DNA of 64,000 nucleotides, taken from positions 124,001-188,000 of the forward strand of contig NZ_FMZI01000002.1 of assembly GCF_900101505.1 (NCBI RefSeq). Direction: 5' to 3'. This document shows positions 17,993-26,949 of the stretch, piece by piece (within the stretch, counting starts at the first letter, position 1; the number at the start of each line of letters is the position of its first letter). A program made the position numbers and the translations under genes. The DNA is from Antarctobacter albus (GTDB lineage: Bacteria > Pseudomonadota > Alphaproteobacteria > Rhodobacterales > Rhodobacteraceae). The notes under the pieces were generated by a model. It was not told where the DNA came from, searched no databases, and saw only the letters and a list, made by a program, of their open reading frames with translations.

Positions 17993-18201
17993 GCCTGCGC
18001 GGCGCGGGCAAGGCCGTTCTGCTGCTGGCCGGCATCATGATGCTGGTCAGCGGTGTCGGTTGGCAGGAACCGGCGTTGGCCGCCGGTCCGCGCTTTGACC
18101 CGCCGCTTTTGCCCGGGCTGGATGTCTGGAGCGCGCTGGACGTCCGGCGTTGCGTGACACCTCTCTTGCTGCCGCAGAACTGCGGCTGGTGGATGTGGTA
18201 A
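17989..18201 (+). CDS. 70-aa exported protein inside the suf operon, unknown function
   Basis: The GTG at 17989 overlaps the sufB stop in a GTGA junction, which argues for translational coupling. The product has a signal peptide ([24 protein letters not shown], likely cleavage after ALA) and a mature part of about 38 residues with two cysteines ([16 protein letters not shown]) and a Trp-rich end. The paired cysteines could form a periplasmic disulfide. No family is recognised. A small hypothetical protein at this place is common in Rhodobacteraceae suf clusters, but its role is unknown. Confidence 0.7.
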   Translation: MSLRGAGKAVLLLAGIMMLVSGVGWQEPALAAGPRFDPPLLPGLDVWSALDVRRCVTPLLLPQNCGWWMW

Positions 18202-18337
18202 GCGCCCAGGGGGAACGCGAATGCGGGCGTCGACCCGGTCAATGAAATATTCAACAACATGCTGATGGAGCCGGCCAAGGGCACCGCGGTTCAGATCGTC
18301 AGATCCTGTGGTGCCAGGTCGAGTGAAAGGAAAGAAA

Positions 18338-19093
18338 ATGCTGGAAATCAAGAACCTGCACGTCAAACTTGAAGAAGAGGACAAGCAAATCCTCAAGGGC
18401 GTCGACCTGACCGTCGAGGCGGGCAAGGTGCACGCGATCATGGGACCGAACGGCTCGGGCAAGTCGACCCTGTCCTACGTCCTGTCGGGCCGCGACGGGT
18501 ACGAGGTGACGGACGGCTCTGCAACGTTGCTGGGCGAGGACTTGCTGGACATGGAAGTCGAGGAACGCGCCGCCGCGGGCCTTTTCCTGGCGTTCCAGTA
18601 CCCGGTCGAGATCCCCGGGGTGGGCAACATGACCTTCCTGCGCACCGCCGTGAACGCGCAGCGCAAGGCGCGCGGGCAGGAGGAGATGTCCTCGGCCGAG
18701 TTCCTCAAGGTGATCCGCGCCCGTGCGAAGGATCTGAAGATCGACGCCGAAATGCTCAAGCGTCCCGTCAATGTCGGCTTCTCGGGCGGCGAGAAAAAGC
18801 GCAACGAAATCCTGCAGATGGCCATGCTGGAACCCAAGATGTGCATCCTGGACGAGACCGACTCGGGCCTGGATGTGGACGCCATGAAGCTGGTGGCCGA
18901 CGGTGTGAACGCGCTGCGTGACGAGGGCCGGGGTTTCCTGGTCATCACGCACTACCAGCGCCTTCTGGACCACATCAAGCCGGACGTGGTGCACATCATG
19001 GCCAATGGCCGCATCATCAAGACAGGCGGCCCCGAGCTGGCCCTGGAAGTCGAGCAGAACGGCTATGCGGACATCCTCGAGGAGGTGGCGTAA
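18338..19093 (+). CDS. sufC: Fe-S cluster assembly ATPase SufC
   Basis: 251 aa, ABC-type ATPase of the SufBCD complex in the cytosol. Walker A GPNGSGKST (about residues 35-43), Q-loop AFQYPVEIPGV, the SufC-specific signature FSGGEKKRNE, Walker B CILDETDSGLD, and switch His in VITHYQRLL are all present. The ATG at 18338 (MLEIKNLHVKLEE) follows GAAAGGAAAG. The stop overlaps the sufD start (TAATG). Confidence 0.98.
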   Translation: MLEIKNLHVKLEEEDKQILKGVDLTVEAGKVHAIMGPNGSGKSTLSYVLSGRDGYEVTDGSATLLGEDLLDMEVEERAAAGLFLAFQYPVEIPGVGNMTFLRTAVNAQRKARGQEEMSSAEFLKVIRARAKDLKIDAEMLKRPVNVGFSGGEKKRNEILQMAMLEPKMCILDETDSGLDVDAMKLVADGVNALRDEGRGFLVITHYQRLLDHIKPDVVHIMANGRIIKTGGPELALEVEQNGYADILEEVA

Positions 19094-20370
19094 TGGCTTT
19101 GCCGCAGGCGAAACAGGACGCAACAGAGGCGCGGATCGCGGCGCTGAGCCTGCCTGAGGGCGGCTGGGCCGAGCCCGCGCGACGTGAGGCGCTGGCGCGG
19201 CTGCGGGCGATGGGCCTGCCCAATGCGCGTGACGAATACTGGAAGTTCACCCGGCCCGACACACTGGTCAGCGCAGAGGCACCTGCCGCGCGGGTTCTGG
19301 AAACCGACGAGACGCCGCTGTTCGACAGCCGGGACCGGCTGAAACTGGTCTTTGTCGATGGTGTTTTTTCCGCCGAGGAGTCCGATGACCCGAGCCTTGA
19401 GGGTGTCACGATCGACCGGCTGGCCGAGGCGAAAGATATTCATTGGGCCAAAGACTTGTACGGCGTTCTTGAGGCGCGCGGGCAGGACCCGGTGGCGCGT
19501 CCTCTGGCCGCGCTGAACACCGCTTTCGCCACCGACGGCCTGCTGATCCATGTGACCGGCAAGCCGTCGAAGCCGATCAGCCTGATCTACCGCCACGTCT
19601 CGGACACTTCCGACGCGATCCTGCATCATGTCATCAAGGTGGACGCGGGCGCCGAGGCGACGATCCTTGAAAACGGACCCGCCGCCGCGCGCTTCAACAA
19701 GTGCATGGAGGTCGACCTGGCCGAGGGCGGGCGCCTGCATCACATCCGTGCGCAGGGCCGCGACCATGAGCGCCGCGCCGCGACCCATGTCTTTGCCCGG
19801 CTGGAGAAGGAGAGCGTTTTCAAGAGCTTCACGCTCTCTGTTAACGGCGCCATGACCAGGAACGAGGTGGTCGTGGAATTCACCGGTGACGATGCGGTGG
19901 CGCATGTCGCGGGCGCCTGCATGGGCGACGGCGATTTCCACCATGACGACACGGTCTTTGTCACCCACGACGCGGTGAACTGCGAAAGCCGCCAGGTGTT
20001 CAAGAAGGTGCTGCGCAACGGCGCAACCGGCGTCTTCCAGGGCAAGATCCTGGTGAAACCCGACGCGCAGAAGACCGACGGCTACCAGATCAGCCAGTCG
20101 CTGCTGCTGGACGAGGACAGCCAGTTCCTCGCCAAGCCTGAACTCGAGATCTACGCCGATGACGTGGCCTGTTCGCATGGCTCGACCAGCGGCGCGATCG
20201 ACGAGGACGGGCTGTTCTACCTGCGGGCGCGCGGCGTGCCGCGCGGCACCGCCGAGGACCTGCTGACCATCGCCTTCATCGCCGAGGCGGTGCAGGAGGT
20301 CGAGGACGAGAGCCTTCAGGAAGACCTGGTGGAACGGGTCGCTGGCTGGCTGGCGCGGCGGCGCGGCTGA
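19093..20370 (+). CDS. sufD: Fe-S cluster assembly protein SufD
   Basis: 425 aa. SufD pairs with SufB in the SufBC2D scaffold and helps iron entry. Features: WKFTRPD near the N-terminus, the beta-helix with VTGKPSKPISLIY and VDLAEGGRLHHIRAQG, GKILVKPDAQKTDGYQISQSLLLDED and the conserved ELEIYADDVACSHGSTSGAID, ending with FIAEAVQEVEDE. The start codon overlaps the sufC stop, so the two are coupled. Full length for the family. Confidence 0.97.
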   Translation: MALPQAKQDATEARIAALSLPEGGWAEPARREALARLRAMGLPNARDEYWKFTRPDTLVSAEAPAARVLETDETPLFDSRDRLKLVFVDGVFSAEESDDPSLEGVTIDRLAEAKDIHWAKDLYGVLEARGQDPVARPLAALNTAFATDGLLIHVTGKPSKPISLIYRHVSDTSDAILHHVIKVDAGAEATILENGPAAARFNKCMEVDLAEGGRLHHIRAQGRDHERRAATHVFARLEKESVFKSFTLSVNGAMTRNEVVVEFTGDDAVAHVAGACMGDGDFHHDDTVFVTHDAVNCESRQVFKKVLRNGATGVFQGKILVKPDAQKTDGYQISQSLLLDEDSQFLAKPELEIYADDVACSHGSTSGAIDEDGLFYLRARGVPRGTAEDLLTIAFIAEAVQEVEDESLQEDLVERVAGWLARRRG

Positions 20371-20373
20371 GCC

Positions 20374-20874
20374 GTGAGCGTCACGACGGATATCGCGGCC
20401 AGCTATCGCGGGCCGGGCAAGGTGCTGCGCGCGCTTCTGGCGCGCGGAGCGCATGAGCCGCGCGCGCTGGCCTACCTGATGGGGGCCTGCGGCGTGATGT
20501 TCGTCGCGCAATGGCCGCGCCTCGCCCGCGAGGCGCACCTGGAAGACACCGAACTGCAGCCTGCCCTTGGCGGCGCGCTGCTGGCGACGCTGATCTTTCT
20601 GCCGCTGATCTTTTACCTGATCGCGGGGCTGAGCCAGCTGGTCGCGCGTGCCCTTGGCCGTCCGATCGACGGCTACGGCACGCGGCTGGCGCTGTTCTGG
20701 GCACTGCTGGCGGCCTCGCCGCTGGCGCTTCTCAATGGCTTGGTGGCCGGGTTCATCGGGCCGGGGGGGGCCTTGACGCTGGTCGGCATCCTGTGGTTCG
20801 CCGCCTTCCTGTGGTTCTGGAGCAGCGGGTTGCGCGAGGCGCGGCGCCTGAACGCCGGGGCGGAACCGGCGTGA
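20374..20874 (+). CDS. YIP1-like integral membrane protein
   Basis: 166 aa with about four transmembrane helices (LAYLMGACGVMFVAQW, LLATLIFLPLIFYLIAGLSQLVARAL, LALFWALLAASPLALLNGLVAGFI, LTLVGILWFAAFLWFW). The arrangement fits the YIP1/DUF family of small membrane proteins. It begins three bases after sufD and its stop overlaps the next gene, so it is part of the suf operon. A role in cluster assembly is not shown; association is by position only. Confidence 0.75.
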   Translation: MSVTTDIAASYRGPGKVLRALLARGAHEPRALAYLMGACGVMFVAQWPRLAREAHLEDTELQPALGGALLATLIFLPLIFYLIAGLSQLVARALGRPIDGYGTRLALFWALLAASPLALLNGLVAGFIGPGGALTLVGILWFAAFLWFWSSGLREARRLNAGAEPA

Positions 20875-21455
20875 CCTTGGACGGGTTCCTGAAACTGGCG
20901 CTGCAAAGCGTCACGAACCCGCGCGAGGTCGCGGCGCTGCTGTTGTCGATCCGCCCCAACCGCGAGGCGCTGTTGACGGGCTTTGCGCTGGTGGTGGTGC
21001 TGAACGCGCTGCTCTTTGGCCTGTCGATCCTGCTGGATCCGACAGGTGCGCCGGGATTCATCGGCGGACCGGTCAGTTTCCTGGTCATGCAGGGCCTGGC
21101 CCTAGTGGCGACGATCCTGGCCCTGACCTGGATGGGGCGGCTGTTCGGCGGCCGCGCCCGGGTCGAGGAAATCGCGCTGTTGATGATCTGGATGCAGGGT
21201 CTGCGGGTGCTGGTGCAGGCCGCGACGCTGCTGGTGGTGCCGGTCTCGCTGGCGCTTGCGGGGCTGGTGACGATGGGCGCAACCGCGCTTGGCGTCTGGA
21301 TCGCGGTGAATTTCCTGGACGAGGCGCATGAATTGCGCAGCCTCTTGCGTGCTCTGGCCGTCTTGGTATTGGGCATGCTTGCGATGGCCTTTGCGGTCTC
21401 GCTGATACTGACCCTGGCCGGGGTCACACCGGAAGGGATGTTGGACAATGTATGA
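20871..21455 (+). CDS. YIP1-family membrane protein
   Basis: 194 aa, starting at a GTG that overlaps the previous stop (GTGA). A short amphipathic start (LKLALQSVTNPREVAALLLS) is followed by five hydrophobic helices, the usual YIP1 layout (LLTGFALVVVLNALLFGLSIL, FLVMQGLALVATILALTWMGRLFGG, then two more and a C-terminal pair). It shares the GRLFGG/ARALG-type motif with its neighbour, suggesting they are paralogues or partners. Its stop overlaps the sufS start by 8 bp. Function unknown. Confidence 0.78.
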   Translation: MTLDGFLKLALQSVTNPREVAALLLSIRPNREALLTGFALVVVLNALLFGLSILLDPTGAPGFIGGPVSFLVMQGLALVATILALTWMGRLFGGRARVEEIALLMIWMQGLRVLVQAATLLVVPVSLALAGLVTMGATALGVWIAVNFLDEAHELRSLLRALAVLVLGMLAMAFAVSLILTLAGVTPEGMLDNV

Positions 21456-22668
21456 TATCGAGGCGATCCGCGCCGATTTTCCGATCCTCGCACGCGAGGT
21501 GAACGGCAAGCCGCTGGTCTACCTGGACAACGGCGCCTCGGCGCAGAAGCCGCAGGTGGTGATCGACGCGGTGACGCGCGGCTATGCCGAGGAATACGCC
21601 AACGTCCACCGGGGCCTGCATTACCTGTCCAACCTGGCGACCGAGAAATACGAGGGCGTGCGCGAGACCGTGGCGCGTTTCCTGGGCGCCAAGGACCCCG
21701 AGGAGATCGTCTATACCACCGGCACGACCATGGGGATCAACCTTGTCGCCTATGGCTGGGCCATGCCGAACCTAGAATCGGGGGATGAAATCGTCCTGTC
21801 GGTGATGGAACACCACGCCAATATCGTGCCCTGGCATTTCCTGCGCGAACGGCAGGGCGTCAAGATCAAGTGGGTGGATGTGGACAGCACAGGCTACCTC
21901 GATCCGCAGAAGGTGGTGGATGCCATCGGGCCGAAGACAAAACTGGTTGCCGTCACGCATCTGTCGAACGTCCTGGGCACCGTGGTGGATGTGAAGGCGA
22001 TCTGCGACGGCGCGCGCGAGAAGGGCGTGCCGGTGCTGGTCGACGGCTCTCAGGCGGCGGTGCACATGCCGGTCAACGTCGAGGAGATCGGCTGCGATTT
22101 CTACGCCATCACCGGGCACAAGCTGTACGGTCCTTCCGCATCCGGTGCGATCTGGATCAGGCGCGCCCGCATGGATGAGATGCGCCCCTTCCTGGGCGGC
22201 GGCGACATGATCCGCGAGGTCCACAAGGACGAAGTCACCTGGAACGACCCGCCGATGAAGTTCGAGGCCGGCACGCCCGGCATCGTCCAGCAGATCGGCT
22301 TGGGCGTGGCGCTGGACTACATGATGGGCTTGGGGATGGAGAACATCGCCGCGCATGAGGCCCGCCTGCGCGACTACGCGGTGTCGAAACTGGGCGGGTT
22401 GAACTGGCTCAGCGTGCAGGGCACGACACCGGACAAGGCGGCGATCTTCTCTTTCACGATGGAGGGGGCAGGGCATGCGCATGACATCTCCACCATTCTC
22501 GACAAGAAGGGCGTGGCGGTGCGCGCGGGCCATCATTGCGCCGGGCCGCTGATGGATCACCTGGGGGTGACGGCCACCTGCCGCGCCTCGATGGGCCTCT
22601 ACAACACCGAGGGCGAGATCGACGCATTGGTCGACGCGCTGGAACTGGCGCACGAATTGTTCGGCTGA
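21448..22668 (+). CDS. sufS: Cysteine desulfurase SufS
   Basis: 406 aa, group II desulfurase. Motifs: FPILAREVNGKPLVYLDNGASAQKP, YANVHRGLHYLS, TTGTTMGINLVAYGW, EHHANIVPW, PLP lysine in ITGHKLYGPSASG, and active-site Cys in RAGHHCAGPLM. It normally works with SufE or SufU; neither is in the window. It overlaps the YIP1 gene by 8 bp and is the last suf gene here. The DUF59 (sufT-like) and sufA/hesB genes that often follow in relatives are missing before the methyltransferase and tRNA. Confidence 0.97.
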   Translation: MYDIEAIRADFPILAREVNGKPLVYLDNGASAQKPQVVIDAVTRGYAEEYANVHRGLHYLSNLATEKYEGVRETVARFLGAKDPEEIVYTTGTTMGINLVAYGWAMPNLESGDEIVLSVMEHHANIVPWHFLRERQGVKIKWVDVDSTGYLDPQKVVDAIGPKTKLVAVTHLSNVLGTVVDVKAICDGAREKGVPVLVDGSQAAVHMPVNVEEIGCDFYAITGHKLYGPSASGAIWIRRARMDEMRPFLGGGDMIREVHKDEVTWNDPPMKFEAGTPGIVQQIGLGVALDYMMGLGMENIAAHEARLRDYAVSKLGGLNWLSVQGTTPDKAAIFSFTMEGAGHAHDISTILDKKGVAVRAGHHCAGPLMDHLGVTATCRASMGLYNTEGEIDALVDALELAHELFG

Positions 22669-22781
22669 ACGCCCCAAAAAGGGGCAGTGCCGCAGCGGAA
22701 GGGGTTATTTTCCCGGCAGGCGGTTCAATTCCGGGGCGCATCTTGGCAGGTTGCACGGGACGCAACAACCCGGAGACCCGC

Positions 22782-23792
22782 ATGCCCCTTTTGACCGAAG
22801 CCGACGAGATTTCGCAGATCGCATTTGGATTCATGGGCTCGAAGGCGCTTTTCGCCGCGCTCGAGCTCGAGGTCTTTACCCATCTCGCCAAGGGCGCCAT
22901 GACGGCCGGAGAGCTGGCCAAGGCCGCCGAGATGCACGAGGACCGCGCGATGACGCTGCTCACGGCGCTGGCGGGCATGGGGCTGGTGGCGGTCGAGGAG
23001 GGGTGCTTTTCCAACGCGCCCGCCGCCGAGGCCTTTCTGGTCCAGGGGGCGAAATACGATTTCTCGGATTACCTGCGCCTGCAGGTCGGCAAGCAGATGT
23101 ACCCGCTGATGGAACAGCTGGAGGGCGCGCTGTCGGGCGAAATGAGCGATGAGGACACCGCGTCCTATGCCGACTGGTTCTCGGATCCGGACGAGGCAAA
23201 GCTCTATTCCGAAAGCCAGCATGCCGGCTCGCTTGGCCCGGCGCGGCAACTGGCCCGCTCGCTGGACCTGACCGGCAAGACAAAGATGCTGGACGTGGGC
23301 GGTGGCACGGCGGCCTTCGACATCACCCTCTGCCAGAAGAACCCCGGGCTGAAAGCCACGGTGCTGGAGTTTCCCAATGTCGCGGCGCTGGGACGGGGCT
23401 ACGTCGAAAAGGCGGGCCTGTCGGACCGGATCAGCTACCTGGACGGCAACGCGCTGGAAACGCCCTGGCCCGAGGGGCAGGACGTGGTGTTGATGTCATA
23501 CCTCTTTTCCGGCGTCCCCGGGGAGACCCACGCCGGGCTCATCGCGCAGGCCTTCAAGGTGCTCAACCCCGGCGGTATGGTGCTGATCCATGATTTCATC
23601 GTCAACGAGGACCGCACCGGCCCCGGTCTTGCCGCTCTCTGGCAGTTGCAGCACACGGCCTTTACCCCCGAGGCGCGCTCGCTGGATGTGGGCTGGCTGG
23701 AAGGGGCGCTGGCCGCGGCGGGCTTCCAGGACGTGAGCGTCGGTGCGATGATCCCGGAGATGACCATGTTGGCGCAGGGCAAAAAGCCCTGA
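22782..23792 (+). CDS. SAM-dependent O-methyltransferase, family 2 (AdoMet_MTases/dimerisation domain)
   Basis: 336 aa. An N-terminal winged-helix dimerisation region ([26 protein letters not shown]...[12 protein letters not shown]) is followed by a Rossmann SAM-binding domain: [14 protein letters not shown] (motif I), [11 protein letters not shown], and [17 protein letters not shown]. This is the acetylserotonin/hydroxyneurosporene O-methyltransferase type. The substrate cannot be read from sequence. DsyB-type methylthiohydroxybutyrate S-methyltransferases belong to the same superfamily and should be excluded by alignment. It starts 113 bp after sufS and ends in a 10-bp stem hairpin before the tRNA. 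Confidence 0.85.
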   Translation: MPLLTEADEISQIAFGFMGSKALFAALELEVFTHLAKGAMTAGELAKAAEMHEDRAMTLLTALAGMGLVAVEEGCFSNAPAAEAFLVQGAKYDFSDYLRLQVGKQMYPLMEQLEGALSGEMSDEDTASYADWFSDPDEAKLYSESQHAGSLGPARQLARSLDLTGKTKMLDVGGGTAAFDITLCQKNPGLKATVLEFPNVAALGRGYVEKAGLSDRISYLDGNALETPWPEGQDVVLMSYLFSGVPGETHAGLIAQAFKVLNPGGMVLIHDFIVNEDRTGPGLAALWQLQHTAFTPEARSLDVGWLEGALAAAGFQDVSVGAMIPEMTMLAQGKKP

Positions 23793-23800
23793 CGCTTTTG

Positions 23801-23830
23801 CGCCCGCACCCCATTGCGGCGGTGCGGGCG
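23801..23830 (+). terminator. Terminator-like hairpin after the methyltransferase
   Basis: CGCCCGCACC and GGTGCGGGCG form a perfect 10-bp stem around a 10-base loop, eight bases after the stop. There is no clear U-tract, so it may act with Rho or as an mRNA-end stabiliser. Confidence 0.55.
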
Positions 23831-23852
23831 AGCGGTTATAGACAGCCGCGAA

Positions 23853-23929
<77 letters not shown>

Positions 23930-23964
23930 TTAAATCAATAGTTTAGCGTCTCGTGTCCGCTGAC

Positions 23965-23980
23965 GTATGTAATGCGTATG
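23965..23980 (+). repeat. Candidate integrase arm-type site, left
   Basis: GTATGTAATGCGTATG lies 35 bases inside attL. The same 16-mer with one mismatch occurs in the same orientation at 45707-45722, inside the right end. Direct repeats just within both ends are what arm-type integrase or Xis sites look like; the assignment is inference. Confidence 0.5.
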
Positions 23981-24204
23981 GAAAACGCGGGTGCAGATTT
24001 CACGTTTTGGGGGCAAAGATTAATCTCAGCGCCTAGCAACGCAGCGCCGAAATTTTGAACCAAACGCGAACCATTTCCGTAAGTTTGCGGAGGTCCCAAG
24101 GCGTGAAGCCGACTTGGCCGTCAGATCCATGCCAAATGATAGCTCTAGTGGATTGAACGCGACGAAGGAGGCCGAATTGGGATTCCATTCTGGCGTTGGC
24201 TGTA

Positions 24205-25138
24205 CGAGTCATCCTGATGCACACAGGAATTTCTTTCTCGGTCTCAAGTAGGGATCGATCCCGGCTTGAGGCGGTCTTTTCGCACCCTTCTTCGCCCCAG
24301 AAGCATGTCCGGCGCTGCCGCATTGTACTTCTGAGCGCTGACGGTGCCGGAACAACGTCGATCATGGCAACCACGGCAAACTCCAAGACCTGTGTGTGGC
24401 GATGGCAAGAACGTTTTTTAGCCGAAGGCTTGGAGGGGCTGCTGCGGGAGAAGACACGACGCGGGGAACTCCTAGGGCGCCGGACGAGAAGGTGGGCGAA
24501 GTGATCCGCTTGACCCAGGAACCGCAGCCGCATGAGGCGACGCATTGCACGATCCGGGGGATGGGCAAGGCGCATGGGCTGAGCCCGCACCGCTGGCGTC
24601 AGTTCAAGCTGCCGAACGACCGGGCCTTCGCCGGGAAACTGCACGATGTGGTTGGGCTCTACGTCGCGCCACCCGCCCATGCGGTTGTGCTGTCGGTGGA
24701 TGAAAAGTCGCAAGTACAGGCGCTTGACCGAACCCAGCCCGGCCTGCCACTAAAGAAAGGGCGCGGCCCGACCATGACCCACGATCACGCTCTTCGCGGC
24801 GCTCAAAGTGCTAGACGGATCGATCATCGGCCAGAACATGCAGCGCCACCGGCATCAGGAGTTCATCCGGTTCCTGAACCAGATCGAACGGGACGTCACC
24901 AAGGGCAAGGCCATCCACGTCGTCCTCGACAACTACTGTACCCACAAACCTTCCAAAGTGCGGGCCTAGCTGGTACGGCATCCGCGCTCGACGTTCCACT
25001 TCATCCCGACATCGTCATCCTGGCTGAACGCGGTGGAGGGGTTCTTTGCCAAACTAACCCGGCGCAGACACAAGCACGGCGTGTTCCACTCGGTCATCGA
25101 CCTGCAGGCCGCAATCAACCGCTTCATCGCCGAATACA
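24205..25138 (+). pseudogene. IS630-family transposase remnant
   Basis: Fragments in three frames together spell an IS630 transposase. The N-terminal HTH part (SPQKHVRRCRIVLLSADGAG, KTCVWRWQERFLAEGLEGLL) is in one frame to about 24480. A middle part (HGLSPHRWRQFKLPND, then HAVVLSVDEKSQVQALDRTQ with a catalytic Asp) is in a second frame. A third part from about 24785 (LFAALKVLDGSIIGQNMQRH, HVVLDNYCTHK with the second Asp, STFHFIPTSSSWLNAVEGFF with the Glu) carries an in-frame TAG at 24967. About 17 residues are missing before HGLSPHRW, and the C-terminus is lost at the junction with a cold-shock gene. Inactive. Confidence 0.88.
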
Positions 25139-25542
25139 GCCGTGGCGATGAAGCAAGCTTTTTCTTCCTCCTGCGATGCCATGCAAAAGGGACAGATGCG
25201 GGCATGGGGCTCGCCATCCTTGAATTGCAGGCGCGGCACCATGCGCTTTCCGCACGATACACATTTGACGCGATCGTCTCTTGATCGACGTTCTCTGCGT
25301 TCATCCTGCTCCTCTCTGGCTCGCGCAACAGCTGTTTCTACGATCCGAACCTCGGCCGCTGCTTTGCCTCTCTTGGATGGCTTCAATGAGAAAGCTACGA
25401 TGTCGCCTGGTCGAGGGGTATCGGGTCCAATCACGTCGGTTATATGGAAGAAATAATCTTGGAAATCATCATCGAGCGACTGTGTAATAAATCCGAATCC
25501 CTTACTCTCCGAAAACCACTTCACCTTTCCATGCATGCGCAT
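25054..25542 (-). CDS. Cold-shock-domain protein, C-terminus replaced by antisense IS630 sequence
   Basis: The frame encodes 162 aa. Residues 3-70 are a cold-shock domain with RNP motifs (GKVKWFSESKGFGFI, DYFFHITDV). A basic RERRSRDDR linker follows, then a four-cysteine zinc ribbon (CVSCGKRMVPRL...ICPFC), then the start of a CFIATA-type tail (EEEKACFIATAVFGD). From about 25140 down the frame runs antisense through the 3' part of the IS630 remnant, so the last 30 or so residues (ending VSAPG) are not native. It probably still makes an RNA-binding N-terminal domain; activity is unknown. The two genes overlap tail to tail. Confidence 0.8.
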   Translation of the reverse strand: MRMHGKVKWFSESKGFGFITQSLDDDFQDYFFHITDVIGPDTPRPGDIVAFSLKPSKRGKAAAEVRIVETAVARAREEQDERRERRSRDDRVKCVSCGKRMVPRLQFKDGEPHARICPFCMASQEEEKACFIATAVFGDEAVDCGLQVDDRVEHAVLVSAPG

Positions 25543-26142
25543 CTATCCTGCCTCAGATTCATTGGGCCTATCGCGCAGTTTCACTAATGAATGCAATCCT
25601 TTTGCCATGACAGCTGCGTTTTGTCGGGTCGCGGATTCGTAGGCCGCGAGAATGTGGCGCGGCGTGGTGCCAGAAGCTTCCGCGCAGTCGCACCGTGCAT
25701 CCGTTCAAGGTTGAATGAAAGAGCTGGGCGCGAGAGTCGCCGCTTCCTGCCAAAAGGGCACCTTGCCGCTCAGGGCCGGTCACGACGCCGAGTGCTTCGC
25801 TGCATGTGCAAAACGGGCACCGTCGGCCTCAGTCTAATTGGGCTCGTTGCTGACCTCGGATGCGACGCAGCATCAAGATGATCCGGCCTGCCGTATGAGG
25901 CAGAGACGGCCCAAACCGGACACTGATTAAGCTGCTCATTGCTGCATCGCAGCTTCCCTGAACCGGTCGTTGAAGGCAAACCCTCAAGTGTAAAATCCAT
26001 TCAGATGCCCCGCAGGTGGCGACGTCGGACACTCGCAACTTTGTAGATCTATGCGAACACAGCCCAAGTAAGAACGAACTCTGGTTGAACTCCCCTTTTT
26101 TCTTGGTTAGCCAATCCGCGAAAAAGAATAGGGGCACTTGAT
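25543..26142. other. 600 bp without a supportable gene
   Basis: Only short frames with no family resemblance on either strand, and composition below the window average. It looks like decayed island DNA between the cold-shock remnant and a small membrane protein. Confidence 0.5.
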
Positions 26143-26490
26143 ATGTTTTCAGCCACTTACGTCACGGTGGGCTTCATTTTCATGATGGCGAGCGGCCTTG
26201 TTTTCGAGGTCGATAAGAAGTGGTTTCCGGAAGGCCTCAAACGCGCGATAGTGCTTACCGCGGTTCTTTGCGGCATCTATGTGTTTGCTGCAGGAGTTCA
26301 CCTCTTGGGTGGTTGGGAAGAGCGCGTTGCCGGAATGTCTGAGGCTACTTCTGGCTCTGGCGGGCGTCGAGGAGGCTTCGTTGTCCTCTTCATCCGCTTT
26401 CTTCCGTTTGCCCTTATGGGCTTCTCCGCATACGCCCTGTTCTACCTGAGATATCCCGTTATCCGCATGATGAAAGGGGGCAAGGTTTAG
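26143..26490 (+). CDS. Small membrane protein, unknown function
   Basis: 115 aa with three predicted transmembrane helices (YVTVGFIFMMASGLVFEV, AIVLTAVLCGIYVFAAGVHLLGG, FVVLFIRFLPFALMGFSAYALFYL) and a short Gly/Ser/Arg loop (GSGGRRGG) between the second and third. The ATG follows AGGGGC by seven bases. No family is recognised. It lies among transposon debris in the island, so it may be a cargo gene or a leftover. Codon use is slightly more AT-rich than in the chromosomal genes. Confidence 0.55.
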   Translation: MFSATYVTVGFIFMMASGLVFEVDKKWFPEGLKRAIVLTAVLCGIYVFAAGVHLLGGWEERVAGMSEATSGSGGRRGGFVVLFIRFLPFALMGFSAYALFYLRYPVIRMMKGGKV

Positions 26491-26667
26491 GGTATGATCT
26501 CGGCCAGTAAACTCTAAGCGATTCCGTTGCTGACGGCCCTGAGCCGACCTCCGCCGTCAGATGCGATGCGGCAATGCAGCTTCACCAAGCCGGCCATTCA
26601 TGCCATCGTGCAGCATGGTCTGGCAGGCCAAGGTCAGCAGTGCGGACCAATGCGGCCGTTTAGACAT

Positions 26668-26834
26668 TTTTCAAAACCATCAAGGCCGAGCTGATTTGGC
26701 AGCGGCCATGGGCAACTAGGCGGCAAGCCGAGATGGCGATCGTCGAATACATCAATGGCTTCTACAATCCACGTCGAAGGCACTCAGCATTGGGTTGGAA
26801 AAGCCCGGTCGCCTTCGAACGGAAAGTGGCCTAA
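26668..26834 (+). pseudogene. IS3-family transposase (orfB) 3' remnant
   Basis: One frame reads FKTIKAELIWQRPWATRRQA followed by EMAIVEYINGFYNPRRRHSA and LGWKSPVAFERKVA, the C-terminal end of an IS3-type DDE transposase (the YNxxRRHSALGxxSPxxFE motif). Nothing recognisable of the catalytic core remains upstream (26491-26667). It ends about 115 bp before the nitrilase-fold gene and may mark the event that cut that gene's 5' end. Confidence 0.85.
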
Positions 26835-26949
26835 ACGAGCACTTGGGGCGGCACAACTACGTGACAGGTCCAACATGATATACCTGACTTGCGAAGAAGC
26901 TCTTTTTGCGGGAGTATTTGTATTAAGCTCCTTATGCTGAGGCTTTGGC

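Noticed and set aside
22671-22685. GCCCC-AAAAA-GGGGC hairpin after sufS
   Set aside because: Only five base pairs and no U-tract; too weak to call a terminator.
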